Assembly (NCBI GenBank): GCA_026397915.1
Contig: JAPLTX010000021.1
Span: forward strand, 62,001 to 126,000
DNA length: 64,000 nucleotides
Origin: Verrucomicrobiota bacterium
Lineage (GTDB): Bacteria > Verrucomicrobiota > Verrucomicrobiia > CAIQCK01
Direction: 5' to 3'
The position numbers and the translations under genes were made by a program. The notes beneath the pieces are model-generated. The model was not told the origin of the DNA, made no database searches, and worked only from the letters and a program-made list of their open reading frames with translations. How positions within the stretch are numbered: position 1 is the first letter of the stretch; each line of letters starts with the position of its first letter. Of the stretch, positions 9,880 to 17,998 are shown in pieces.

Positions 9880-12122
9880 TCTCCCGACAACTTCATTTGT
9901 TCGCGGGTTCGGCGATTGTCGCGTTCTTCGCGGCTGCTTCAGCCGCCGCGGAAGAACCGACATTCTTTCCTAACCTCACGAAGGTTTACGTTCCGCGCGG
10001 CACGGCTCAGTTGCTCAAGCCGTATTTGCCGGAGATGACCGGCCCGACCGACAAGTATCAGTTCGTTGTGGAGACACCGCGTTATCTGCGCTTCGTCGTT
10101 GTGGAGCCAACCCTCGGCAGCCCACCTGCGCGGGTCTGCCACGAGTCCTGCGACATACGCGACGGTATCGCCTACGAGCGGCACGTGTTGGAATACGACC
10201 CGTATCCATCGCTTGGCTTCGAGCTTTCGATTTGCTGGCAGGATGCGAACGGCAAGTTGATCCGGTATCAGCCGGTGATCTCGCGCGGCGGCACCCATGA
10301 CTGGCAACGCGTGCGCGCAACGATCAAATCTCCTCCCAATGCGGCGCAGGCGAAACCGTTGATCATCAAATGGCAGAGCCGTGGCATCAGCGGGACGTTC
10401 TGGGTGGACAACGTCATCTTCCGCCGCGCGGACCGGCAGGAAAACCTGCTGACCGCCGGCACGTTCGATGAGCCGCAATGGAAGTCGTATTTACTGAAAC
10501 CCGAAGGCAAAGACGGCAGTCGCTGCGCGAAGTTTGTTTGCCCATCGGAAATGGCCGACCGTCAGCAGGCATTGTGGATGGACCCGCAACTAAAACCGAC
10601 GCAGGTGGAACCGGCGAAGGATTACGTCGTCGAACTCGACCTGAAGACCGAAAAGGTTGGCGTCGCCGGGGCGAAGCACATCGCTGCGCTCTTGTTTCGC
10701 GCCGAGAAAAACGCGCCGGAAGGTTCTAGCCGTATCTTCACCTCGGTTCGCGCGAGCGGTAGCGCGGTGACAGAGGCGCGTCAGACCGAACTGATCATCC
10801 TTCCGCCGCTGAAGAATGTTCGTCCGAAGCAGGTTCGCATCGCGCCGTGCTTTTATGAGACGACCTGCGGCCAGCCGAAGGTCACCGAAGCCATAGCCGA
10901 TAATGTGTGGCGCAGTGGCATGACCTGGACCTACGGAAGTGTGCATAACGGTGTGGTGAAACTGCTCGGACCGCGAGGCCATCGCGTGTGGTTAAACAAA
11001 CCGGGCCATCCATTCGAGGCGCGCGGCAAGGCGCGCGAGACACTGAACCAACAGCCGGAATTACAGGCCATCGGTTACGACGGCAAGCCGGTCAGCGACA
11101 AAATCTTCTGCCCGACGTGGCTGCTTTCGTCTGCGGGAGACGGAATGCGGCAGACGATGGAGGACGAGTTGGTGGAGTTGGTGAAGCGCGACCGTTACAC
11201 GGCCGTGAACTGGGACATTGAACAACCCGTCTGCTCGCTGGCCGAGGGCGGCAAGTCAATGCACGGGTTCTGTCTCTGTCCGCGGTGTCTGGCCGGGTTT
11301 CGCAAGCAACAAGCCATCGCGGCGGACGAAAAACTCGATGCGCAGACCATCCTGGCCAAGCACAAGGACGCGTGGGTGATGTTTCGTTGCCGGCAGAACG
11401 CCGAACTCGTGGGGCATGTGCGTGCCGCACTGAAACGATGCCGCCGACCCATCGAATTCTCGGTTTATAGCGGTTATCAGTCTGCCGAGACACGGGCGCA
11501 GTATGGCGTGGATTGGGCGCTGTTGGCACCGCACCTCGACCTGGCCATCGCCGGTTACGGCGGGTCGCGGAAGATGATTGAGGCGACACGCGAGGCGCTG
11601 GGCAAGGTGCCGTTCATCGGCGGTCACAACTACTACCTCACGCCGGTGCCTATGCGAGCCACTGACGGTTGGATGCGCTCAAGTCTTGCAATCACGCCAA
11701 ACCCGTTGGGTTGGCGCAACCGCCTGTTGCAGCAGTTTGTTGATGGCGGTTGCAACGGCGTCCTCATCTGGTATCTGCCGACGATGGACGGTGGCACGTT
11801 TTACTACACCAGCGAAGCCACCGAGATCATCGCCACCTATGAGGATGTCTTCCGCAAAGGCCAACGCTGCGATCAGACTGTTCGAGTGACTGGCGGAAAA
11901 CCGGAGCATTGGGCTGCGTTCGAGTATCGTGACCGGAGACTGCTCTTGCTCATGAATCCCACCTCAAAAGATGTGACATTCGAAATCGAACAGCCGGCGT
12001 TGCAGGGCGCGTGGAAAACGCGTTTGCACGGCCAGCCGAAAACCGCGCAACTTGACCCTGCCAAGTTTGCGTTGCCGCTTGAGCCGTATGGAACGCGCGT
12101 CGTCTTTTTCTCGAAACGCTGA
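9876..12122 (+). CDS. Secreted glycosidase-like protein of unknown family
   Basis: The frame is open from 9759, but the ATG at 9876 starts a signal peptide (residues 1-25, ending ASAAAEE) and overlaps the preceding stop, giving 748 residues. Residues about 40-190 look like a beta-sandwich carbohydrate-binding module (the strand GTFWVDNVIFRRADRQENLL is typical of CBM4/9-like modules). From about residue 350 there is a probable TIM barrel: YTAVNWDIEQPVC, a Cys pair in HGFCLCPRCLAGFRK, IEFSVYSGYQ and LDLAIAGYGG. The CxCPxC loop recalls other uncharacterised secreted barrels in which a similar loop follows a catalytic acid strand. I do not recognise a named family. It is part of the same operon, 13 bases before the transporter gene. 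Confidence 0.55.
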   Translation: MISRQLHLFAGSAIVAFFAAASAAAEEPTFFPNLTKVYVPRGTAQLLKPYLPEMTGPTDKYQFVVETPRYLRFVVVEPTLGSPPARVCHESCDIRDGIAYERHVLEYDPYPSLGFELSICWQDANGKLIRYQPVISRGGTHDWQRVRATIKSPPNAAQAKPLIIKWQSRGISGTFWVDNVIFRRADRQENLLTAGTFDEPQWKSYLLKPEGKDGSRCAKFVCPSEMADRQQALWMDPQLKPTQVEPAKDYVVELDLKTEKVGVAGAKHIAALLFRAEKNAPEGSSRIFTSVRASGSAVTEARQTELIILPPLKNVRPKQVRIAPCFYETTCGQPKVTEAIADNVWRSGMTWTYGSVHNGVVKLLGPRGHRVWLNKPGHPFEARGKARETLNQQPELQAIGYDGKPVSDKIFCPTWLLSSAGDGMRQTMEDELVELVKRDRYTAVNWDIEQPVCSLAEGGKSMHGFCLCPRCLAGFRKQQAIAADEKLDAQTILAKHKDAWVMFRCRQNAELVGHVRAALKRCRRPIEFSVYSGYQSAETRAQYGVDWALLAPHLDLAIAGYGGSRKMIEATREALGKVPFIGGHNYYLTPVPMRATDGWMRSSLAITPNPLGWRNRLLQQFVDGGCNGVLIWYLPTMDGGTFYYTSEATEIIATYEDVFRKGQRCDQTVRVTGGKPEHWAAFEYRDRRLLLLMNPTSKDVTFEIEQPALQGAWKTRLHGQPKTAQLDPAKFALPLEPYGTRVVFFSKR

Positions 12123-12135
12123 ACCCCGAGTCGCC

Positions 12136-13392
12136 ATGAATAACCAGCCTCGCTTCTATAAGTGGGAAATGTTGCTCATCCTCTGGGTGGCGTATTTCCT
12201 CAACCAGGGCGACCGGCAGATTTACAACGCGGTGCTGCCGCTGATCAAGGCCGACTTAAAGGTGAGCGATGTTGAGTTGGGCATGGTGGCGACGGCGTTC
12301 ACATTGCTCTATGGCGTGTTCGTGCCGCTGGCGGGTTGTCTTGGCGATTTCGTCACGAAGAAATGGATTGTCTGTCTGAGCCTTCTGACGTTCAGCGTCG
12401 GCACGCTCTGCACCGGCTTCAGCACAGGCATCCTGCTGCTGATCCTGTTCCGCAGCGTAGCCACCGGCGTCGGCGAGGCGTTCTATTATCCCGCGGCCAA
12501 CTCGCTCATCGGCCAACACCACCACAACACGCGCGCGCAGGCGATGGCGGTGCATCAGAGTTCGCTCTACGTCGGCATCATCGCAAGCAGTTGGATCGCG
12601 GGCTGGGTCGGCGAAAGCCACGGTTGGCGCGCGACGTTCTATACGTTCGGCTCGTTCGGGTTGTTGATGGCGGTGGTGGTTGCGATGCGGTTGCGGAACG
12701 AACATCAGGATGCCGCCATTGCGGCGACGGCAACTCATTTCACCGAGCCGCCCGTGAGACTCGGCGAAGTGCTCCGAAGCGTCCTGCGCACGCCAACGCT
12801 GTATTTCCTCAGCGTCGCTTTCGGGGCCATGGTCTTCGCCACCGTCGGCTACATGACGTGGATGCCGACATTCCTCTACGAGAAGTTCCACCTCTCGCTC
12901 AAGGACGCCGCGTTGAACTCGATGCTCTGGCATTTCATCTTCGCGTTCATCGGCGTGATGGTCGGTGGGCGCGTCTCCGATCGTCTGGCGATGCGGCGGC
13001 CGACGATTCGGATGGAAATGGAATATATCGGCCTGCTGCTTGGCGCGCCGTTCATCTGGCTGATGGGCACATCATCGAACCTGACGATGGTGTATGTCGC
13101 GTTGGCGGGATTCGGCTTCTTCCGAGGAATTTACGACTCCAACCTCTTCGCCGCGCTCTTCGACGTGATTCCGCCACGCTATCGCTCGTCGGCCACCGGC
13201 CTGATGCTCTGCTGCGCGTTCACAGTCGGCGCGACCTCTCCGGTGCTGCTGGGCTATGTGAAGCAGCACATCAGCCTCGACGTCGGCCTGTCGTCACTCG
13301 CCTTTGTGTATTTGTTTGGCGGTGCGCTCATTCTCACCGCGACGAGGATGTTTTTCGCGAAAGACTACATCCACGAAGCCAAATCGGAGTGA
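12136..13392 (+). CDS. MFS transporter, sugar or sugar-acid importer
   Basis: A 418-residue membrane protein with about twelve hydrophobic helices. The first loop holds LNQGDRQIYNAVLPLIKADL, typical of the anion:cation symporter/spinster branch of MFS, which often imports hexuronates and related acids. The helix 2-3 loop is GDFVTKKW, a variant of the GxLxDRxGRR signature. The frame opens at 12052, but the ATG at 12136 gives a normal MFS N-terminus and is the expected start. It is the only transporter in the carbohydrate cluster, so it probably imports the products of the secreted hydrolases around it. The substrate is inferred from context only. Confidence 0.85.
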   Translation: MNNQPRFYKWEMLLILWVAYFLNQGDRQIYNAVLPLIKADLKVSDVELGMVATAFTLLYGVFVPLAGCLGDFVTKKWIVCLSLLTFSVGTLCTGFSTGILLLILFRSVATGVGEAFYYPAANSLIGQHHHNTRAQAMAVHQSSLYVGIIASSWIAGWVGESHGWRATFYTFGSFGLLMAVVVAMRLRNEHQDAAIAATATHFTEPPVRLGEVLRSVLRTPTLYFLSVAFGAMVFATVGYMTWMPTFLYEKFHLSLKDAALNSMLWHFIFAFIGVMVGGRVSDRLAMRRPTIRMEMEYIGLLLGAPFIWLMGTSSNLTMVYVALAGFGFFRGIYDSNLFAALFDVIPPRYRSSATGLMLCCAFTVGATSPVLLGYVKQHISLDVGLSSLAFVYLFGGALILTATRMFFAKDYIHEAKSE

Positions 13393-13399
13393 TCCACCC

Positions 13400-16231
13400 A
13401 TGATGAAACGAACCGCCTTTCTCTTGATGGCTACACTCGCCGGTGTGGTTCAGGCCGACGCAGCCTCGGCCCCATCTCCTCGCATCAACGCCGTTGCCGG
13501 CCTCTGGCAGCCGTATCGGATCACGCCACGCGTCGGCGCGCAGCACATCGCGCTCGACGGGCAATGGCAACTCGGTTGGCGTGACACGGCGGTGGATGCC
13601 CCGACGGAACTGAACACGATGACAAACTGGTTTGCGGCGCAGGTGCCGAGCACGGTCCAGTGGGCGTTGCACCGCGCGGGCAAGTGCGGCCATCCCTACG
13701 AACACCTGAACTCGAAGCAATATGACTGGGTGGACCAGAAGGTTTGGTATTACCGGCGCACGGTCGAGCTGCCGCCGAAGAAGGGCGACGGCTGCATGTT
13801 CCTCTGTTTCGACGGCATTGATTACTTCGCCCGCGTCTGGCTCAACGGCAAGCTGCTGGGCCGGCACGAGGGCATGTTTGGCGGGCCTGACATCGAGATC
13901 AGCAAGCACGCGAAGTTCGGCGCGGCGAACGAACTCGTCGTCGAGGTGAAAGCAGGCAACTTCGGCAACAAGGCGGGTTGGAAGCCGCGCGGGCCGGAGG
14001 GCACGGTCATCAAGCCGTGGGTCATCGCCGGCGGCACGGGCGGCGAGATGTTCTTTCCGCTCGGCATGTGGCGCAGCGCGCGCATTGAGATCGTGCCGCC
14101 CGGCCACATGGAGCGGCCGTTTCTGGTGACTGAGGCGGTAGACGAAGAGGCGGCGAGGCTGACGCTCAGCGCTGAGGTGTTCGCGGGAACAAACTCGCTT
14201 CAGTTGCAGCTCCATCCGTGGAAGAACTTGCAGTTGGTGGATGGCTCGCACGGTTGGGCCGGCTCGCAGCCCAGCAAGTCGCGTTTTGCGTTGCGCGTGG
14301 AACTCGCGGAGAAAACTTCCGGTAAGATCGCTTTCAATCAGACATTCCCGCTCCAGACCTTCGCGGGCCGCAACTTCGTGAAGCAGTCATTCACCGTCGC
14401 CAAACCGAAACTTTGGTGGCCGAACGGCATGGGCGAGCCAAATCTCTACCGCGCCAAGCTCACGCTCATCCGCGAAGGCAACGCCGAGGACGCGATGGGG
14501 TTCGACTACGGCATCCGCATGATCCGCACTGCGCCGACGCCCGGCCCGCGCACCGCCGACCGCTGGGCCGACTGGCAGTTCATCGTCAACGGCCGGCCGC
14601 TCTTCGTGAAGGGCATGAACTGGATGCCCGCCGACATCCTGCTCGACCTGCCGCGCGAGCGTTACCGCTGGCTCATCGGTGCGGCGAAGGCCGCCGGCAT
14701 CCAGCTCTTCCGCATCTGGGGCGGCGGCATTTTGGAGACGGAGGAGTTTTACGACGCCTGCAACGAACTCGGCGTGATGGTCTGGCAGGATTTCCCCATC
14801 GGCAACCGTGACACACCGGAGTGGCCGCAGGACGTGTGGGAGGCGCAGGTGATGCAAACCATCTTCCGCCTGCGCAACCATCCCTCGCTCGCGCTCTGGT
14901 GCGGCGGCAACGAGTTCAACCCTTACTCGCTCGGCAACGCAGCGACGATCGGCATCTTCGAGCGGTGCGTGGCCGACTTCGACCCGACGCGGCTGATGCG
15001 GCGCACCAGCCCCGACGGCGGCAGCATGCACACGTATCCCGACATGGACCCGACGTGGTATGGGAAACTGTATCCGCTCGTGCCCTTCATTTCGGAAACC
15101 GGCATGCACAACATCCCGGAACCGTCGGGCATCTGCGAGACGGTGGACGCCGCTGAGTTGGACAAGCCGTTGGGCGGCATGATCGAGAAATCCTTCCCCG
15201 CGCAGCATCCGGAACTGATGCATCACTTCGTTGAGTTTCAACGGGACCGTGTTCCGCGGATGCTCAGCCGCGCGTCGCACATTGACGACATGAAGGCGCC
15301 CTCGCTGGCCGCGCTCGCTGAAGGCACGCAGATCGGCGCTGGCGAGTTCTACCAGGTCTTCTCCGAGCAAGTGCAGGCGAACTACCCGGTCACCGCCGGC
15401 CTGATGCCGTGGGTCTTCAAGCGCCCGTGGCCGGTCATCGCCATCATGCTTGTGGACGGCTTCGGCCAACCGACCGCGCCGTATTATTTCCTCAAGCGCA
15501 CCTACGAGCCGACCCACGTGCTCGTGAAACTGCCGGAACTGATGTGGGCCAAAGGCGAACAAGTGCCGCTCGCCGTCCACGTCACCCACGCGCCCGCCAT
15601 TGCGCGAAAGGGTCTGAAGGCGTCGGTGGAAATCTTCGACGCCAGCTTCGCATCGCTGTGGCGCAAGATGCAGCCCGCGAGCCTCCAGCCCGGCCCGTCC
15701 GTCGCCACGCTCGACTTCGGCAGCTTCACGATACCCGACAGCCTCAACGACAAGTTCTTCTTCATCGTCGCCGAACTGCGCGCCGGCGGCGGACAACTCG
15801 TCTCGCGCTCGGTCTATTGGCCGCGCTGCCTGTCGCGGATGAGCGATGAATCGTTCCGCAGCAAATACCGCGCGACACCGCAGCCCGCGCTCGCGTTCGA
15901 CAACGGCCCGTGGCTGAAACCGCAGACCGCGTCGCAGCCGACGTCGCTGACGGCGTTGCTCATCGAACAGAAGTCCCTCGCCGCCAACCGCAGCCAACTG
16001 CGCGTCCGCGTCAAGAACACCGGCGGCAAGCCCGCCTTCAACACGCGGCTCGACATCGAAGGCGCCAAGCGCGCGTTCTACGCCACCGACAACTTCTTCT
16101 GGCTCGCGCCGGGCGAAGAGCGCGAGTTGCAGGTCGAGGTTCTCTGGCGCGACCCCGGCCAGCGCGCGCAAGCCACGCTCACCGTCAGCGCGTGGAACGC
16201 AGAGGCCAAACGCTTGAGCATCGCGAAATGA
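13400..16231 (+). CDS. Secreted GH2 beta-mannosidase
   Basis: 943 residues with a signal peptide (MMKRTAFLLMATLAGVVQADAAS trimmed to about 22 residues). The GH2 layout is complete: sugar-binding domain (WYYRRTVELPPKKG, DYFARVWLNGKLLGRHEGMF), immunoglobulin-like domain, then the barrel from about residue 395. The barrel shows IFRIWGGGILETEEFYDACNE-type residues (IQLFRIWGGGILETEEFYD) and LALWCGGNEFNP, with the acid/base Glu505. PFISETG has the nucleophile Glu566. WGGG plus GGNE with a long sugar-binding domain is typical of exo-beta-mannosidases rather than beta-galactosidases. An ATG pair occurs at 13400/13403. It ends with a four-base overlap with the mannonate dehydratase gene, linking mannoside cleavage to mannonate catabolism. 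Confidence 0.85.
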   Translation: MMKRTAFLLMATLAGVVQADAASAPSPRINAVAGLWQPYRITPRVGAQHIALDGQWQLGWRDTAVDAPTELNTMTNWFAAQVPSTVQWALHRAGKCGHPYEHLNSKQYDWVDQKVWYYRRTVELPPKKGDGCMFLCFDGIDYFARVWLNGKLLGRHEGMFGGPDIEISKHAKFGAANELVVEVKAGNFGNKAGWKPRGPEGTVIKPWVIAGGTGGEMFFPLGMWRSARIEIVPPGHMERPFLVTEAVDEEAARLTLSAEVFAGTNSLQLQLHPWKNLQLVDGSHGWAGSQPSKSRFALRVELAEKTSGKIAFNQTFPLQTFAGRNFVKQSFTVAKPKLWWPNGMGEPNLYRAKLTLIREGNAEDAMGFDYGIRMIRTAPTPGPRTADRWADWQFIVNGRPLFVKGMNWMPADILLDLPRERYRWLIGAAKAAGIQLFRIWGGGILETEEFYDACNELGVMVWQDFPIGNRDTPEWPQDVWEAQVMQTIFRLRNHPSLALWCGGNEFNPYSLGNAATIGIFERCVADFDPTRLMRRTSPDGGSMHTYPDMDPTWYGKLYPLVPFISETGMHNIPEPSGICETVDAAELDKPLGGMIEKSFPAQHPELMHHFVEFQRDRVPRMLSRASHIDDMKAPSLAALAEGTQIGAGEFYQVFSEQVQANYPVTAGLMPWVFKRPWPVIAIMLVDGFGQPTAPYYFLKRTYEPTHVLVKLPELMWAKGEQVPLAVHVTHAPAIARKGLKASVEIFDASFASLWRKMQPASLQPGPSVATLDFGSFTIPDSLNDKFFFIVAELRAGGGQLVSRSVYWPRCLSRMSDESFRSKYRATPQPALAFDNGPWLKPQTASQPTSLTALLIEQKSLAANRSQLRVRVKNTGGKPAFNTRLDIEGAKRAFYATDNFFWLAPGEERELQVEVLWRDPGQRAQATLTVSAWNAEAKRLSIAK

Positions 16232-17199
16232 AACTCGCTGACTTCCTTCCCGCACGGCCGAATGTGCAGTGGCAACTCGCCCGCCAGATGGGCGTGCGCC
16301 ACGCCATTTGCAAATGCGCGCCGGAACTGACCGGCCTGAAGCCGCCGTGGGACATGGACTCGCTGCGGACGATTCAGGTGCGGTTCGCGGAGGCCGGCAT
16401 CACGCTCTACGGGCTGGAAGGCGACGAGTTCGACATGAGCCGCATCAAGCTCGGCCTCGACGGTCGCGACGAGGGCATCGAGCGGTATTGCCAGATGCTT
16501 CGCAACATGGGCGAATTGGGCATCCCGCTGCTCTGCTACAACTTCATGGCCGGCATCGGTTGGCATCGCACGCACGGCGATGTGCCCACCCGCGGCGACG
16601 CGCTCACGTCGCGCTTCGACGCCGCCGACGTGCCCGCGTCGTTGACGAGCGCCGGTGAGGTCAGCGAGGAATGCATCTGGGAGAATTACGCCTACTTCAT
16701 CCGACGCGTAATGCCGGTGGCGGAGAAGGCCGGCGTTCGGATGGGAATGCATCCCGACGATCCGCCGCTGCCGAAGCTTCGCGGCATCGCTCGCATCCTT
16801 TACAAACCGGAGAACTTCGAGCGCGCGATGGCACTCGCGCCGAGTCCTAACAACGGTGTCACGTTCTGTCAGGCGAACTTCAAGCTGATGGGTTGCGACG
16901 TGGCAGCATGGGCGCGGCGGTTCGCGGCGCAGGGGAAGATATTCTTCGTCCACTTCCGCGACGTGCGCGGCAATGCCGAGCGGTTCGAGGAAACCTTCCA
17001 CGACGCCGGCACCACCGACATGCCGGCGATGTTGAAGCTCTATCACGAACTCGGCTTCACCGGTCCGCTGCGCGTGGACCACGTGCCGACGATGGCCGGC
17101 GAGAAGAACGACCAGCCCGGCTACGAATCGCTCGGCCGGCTTTTTGCCATCGGCTATACAAAAGGCGTCATGCAGGCGCTGAAGATTCCGATCGAGTAA
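16228..17199 (+). CDS. uxuA: Mannonate dehydratase
   Basis: A cytoplasmic enzyme of 323 residues that removes water from D-mannonate to give 2-keto-3-deoxy-D-gluconate. The frame opens at 15910 within the GH2 gene, but the ATG at 16228 gives the normal UxuA N-terminus and overlaps the GH2 stop (ATGA). It is a xylose-isomerase-like TIM barrel. Metal and substrate residues lie in RMGMHPDDPPLP, in VTFCQANFKLMGCDV, in FFVHFRDVRG and in LRVDHVPTM. The length fits the shorter UxuA subfamily rather than the 394-residue E. coli form. Paired with an SDR dehydrogenase 11 bases downstream, it implies a mannose or mannuronate route to KDG. Confidence 0.85.
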   Translation: MKLADFLPARPNVQWQLARQMGVRHAICKCAPELTGLKPPWDMDSLRTIQVRFAEAGITLYGLEGDEFDMSRIKLGLDGRDEGIERYCQMLRNMGELGIPLLCYNFMAGIGWHRTHGDVPTRGDALTSRFDAADVPASLTSAGEVSEECIWENYAYFIRRVMPVAEKAGVRMGMHPDDPPLPKLRGIARILYKPENFERAMALAPSPNNGVTFCQANFKLMGCDVAAWARRFAAQGKIFFVHFRDVRGNAERFEETFHDAGTTDMPAMLKLYHELGFTGPLRVDHVPTMAGEKNDQPGYESLGRLFAIGYTKGVMQALKIPIE

Positions 17200-17210
17200 C
17201 GGAGCAAACC

Positions 17211-17981
17211 ATGAACATCCCAAAACTCTTCAATCTTGCCGGCCGCGCTGCACTAGTGACCGGCTCCTCACGCGGCATCGGCCGCGCTATTGCATTAGGT
17301 TTGGCCGAATACGGGGCGACGGTGGCTGTGCATGGCACGAAGCCAGCCAAGGTTCTCGATGAGACGCTCGCCGACGTGCGCAAGCTCTCGCCGCGCAGCG
17401 TCGCGGTGACCGGCGACCTGTCCCAGCCCGAAGTCTCCGCGCGACTCGTCGCCGATGCGATCTCGGCGCTTGGTGCTCTCGACATTCTCGTTGCCAACGC
17501 CTCCGTCCAGATTCGCAAACCGTGGGTGGAGGTAACGCAGGCGGAAGCTGAGCAGCAAATGCAGGTGAATGTCCATGCGACGCTGCGCATGATTCAGGCC
17601 GCCGTGCCGGCGATGCGCGCGAAGAAGTGGGGTCGCATCCTGACCATCGGCAGCGTCCAGCAGCAGCGCCCGCATCCGGACATGGTCGTCTATGCAGCGA
17701 GCAAGTCCGCGCAGGAAAACCTCGTCCGCAACCTTGCCAAGCAACTCGGCCCCGACGGCATCACCATCAACAACCTCGCGCCCGGCGTCATCCTGACCGA
17801 CCGTAATGTTCCGGTGCTTGCCGATGGAGCTTACGCGGACCGCGTGCGCAGCATCATCCCGTTGCGTTCCTTCGGCGAAACCGAGGACTGCGTTGGAGCG
17901 GCGCTGCTTCTCTGCTCCGACGCGGGGCGCTACATCACAGGCGTGGACTTGCTCGTGGACGGCGGCATGGCGCTTCCGTAA
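17211..17981 (+). CDS. SDR-family oxidoreductase, probable sugar-acid dehydrogenase
   Basis: A 256-residue classical short-chain dehydrogenase. It has the NAD(P)-binding glycine motif TGSSRGIG at 17-24, NAS at 96-98, catalytic Ser148, Tyr161 and Lys165 (YAASK), and the C-terminal ITGVDLLVDGG typical of the gluconate 5-dehydrogenase/FabG-like branch. The ATG at 17211 is preceded by GGAG at 17201-17204 with a 6-base spacer; the longer frame from 16893 is a shadow inside uxuA. Next to mannonate dehydratase it most likely interconverts mannonate with fructuronate, or oxidises a related hexose or hexuronate. SDR sequence alone does not fix the substrate. Confidence 0.75.
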   Translation: MNIPKLFNLAGRAALVTGSSRGIGRAIALGLAEYGATVAVHGTKPAKVLDETLADVRKLSPRSVAVTGDLSQPEVSARLVADAISALGALDILVANASVQIRKPWVEVTQAEAEQQMQVNVHATLRMIQAAVPAMRAKKWGRILTIGSVQQQRPHPDMVVYAASKSAQENLVRNLAKQLGPDGITINNLAPGVILTDRNVPVLADGAYADRVRSIIPLRSFGETEDCVGAALLLCSDAGRYITGVDLLVDGGMALP

Positions 17982-17998
17982 CTGAGAGGAACAAGAAA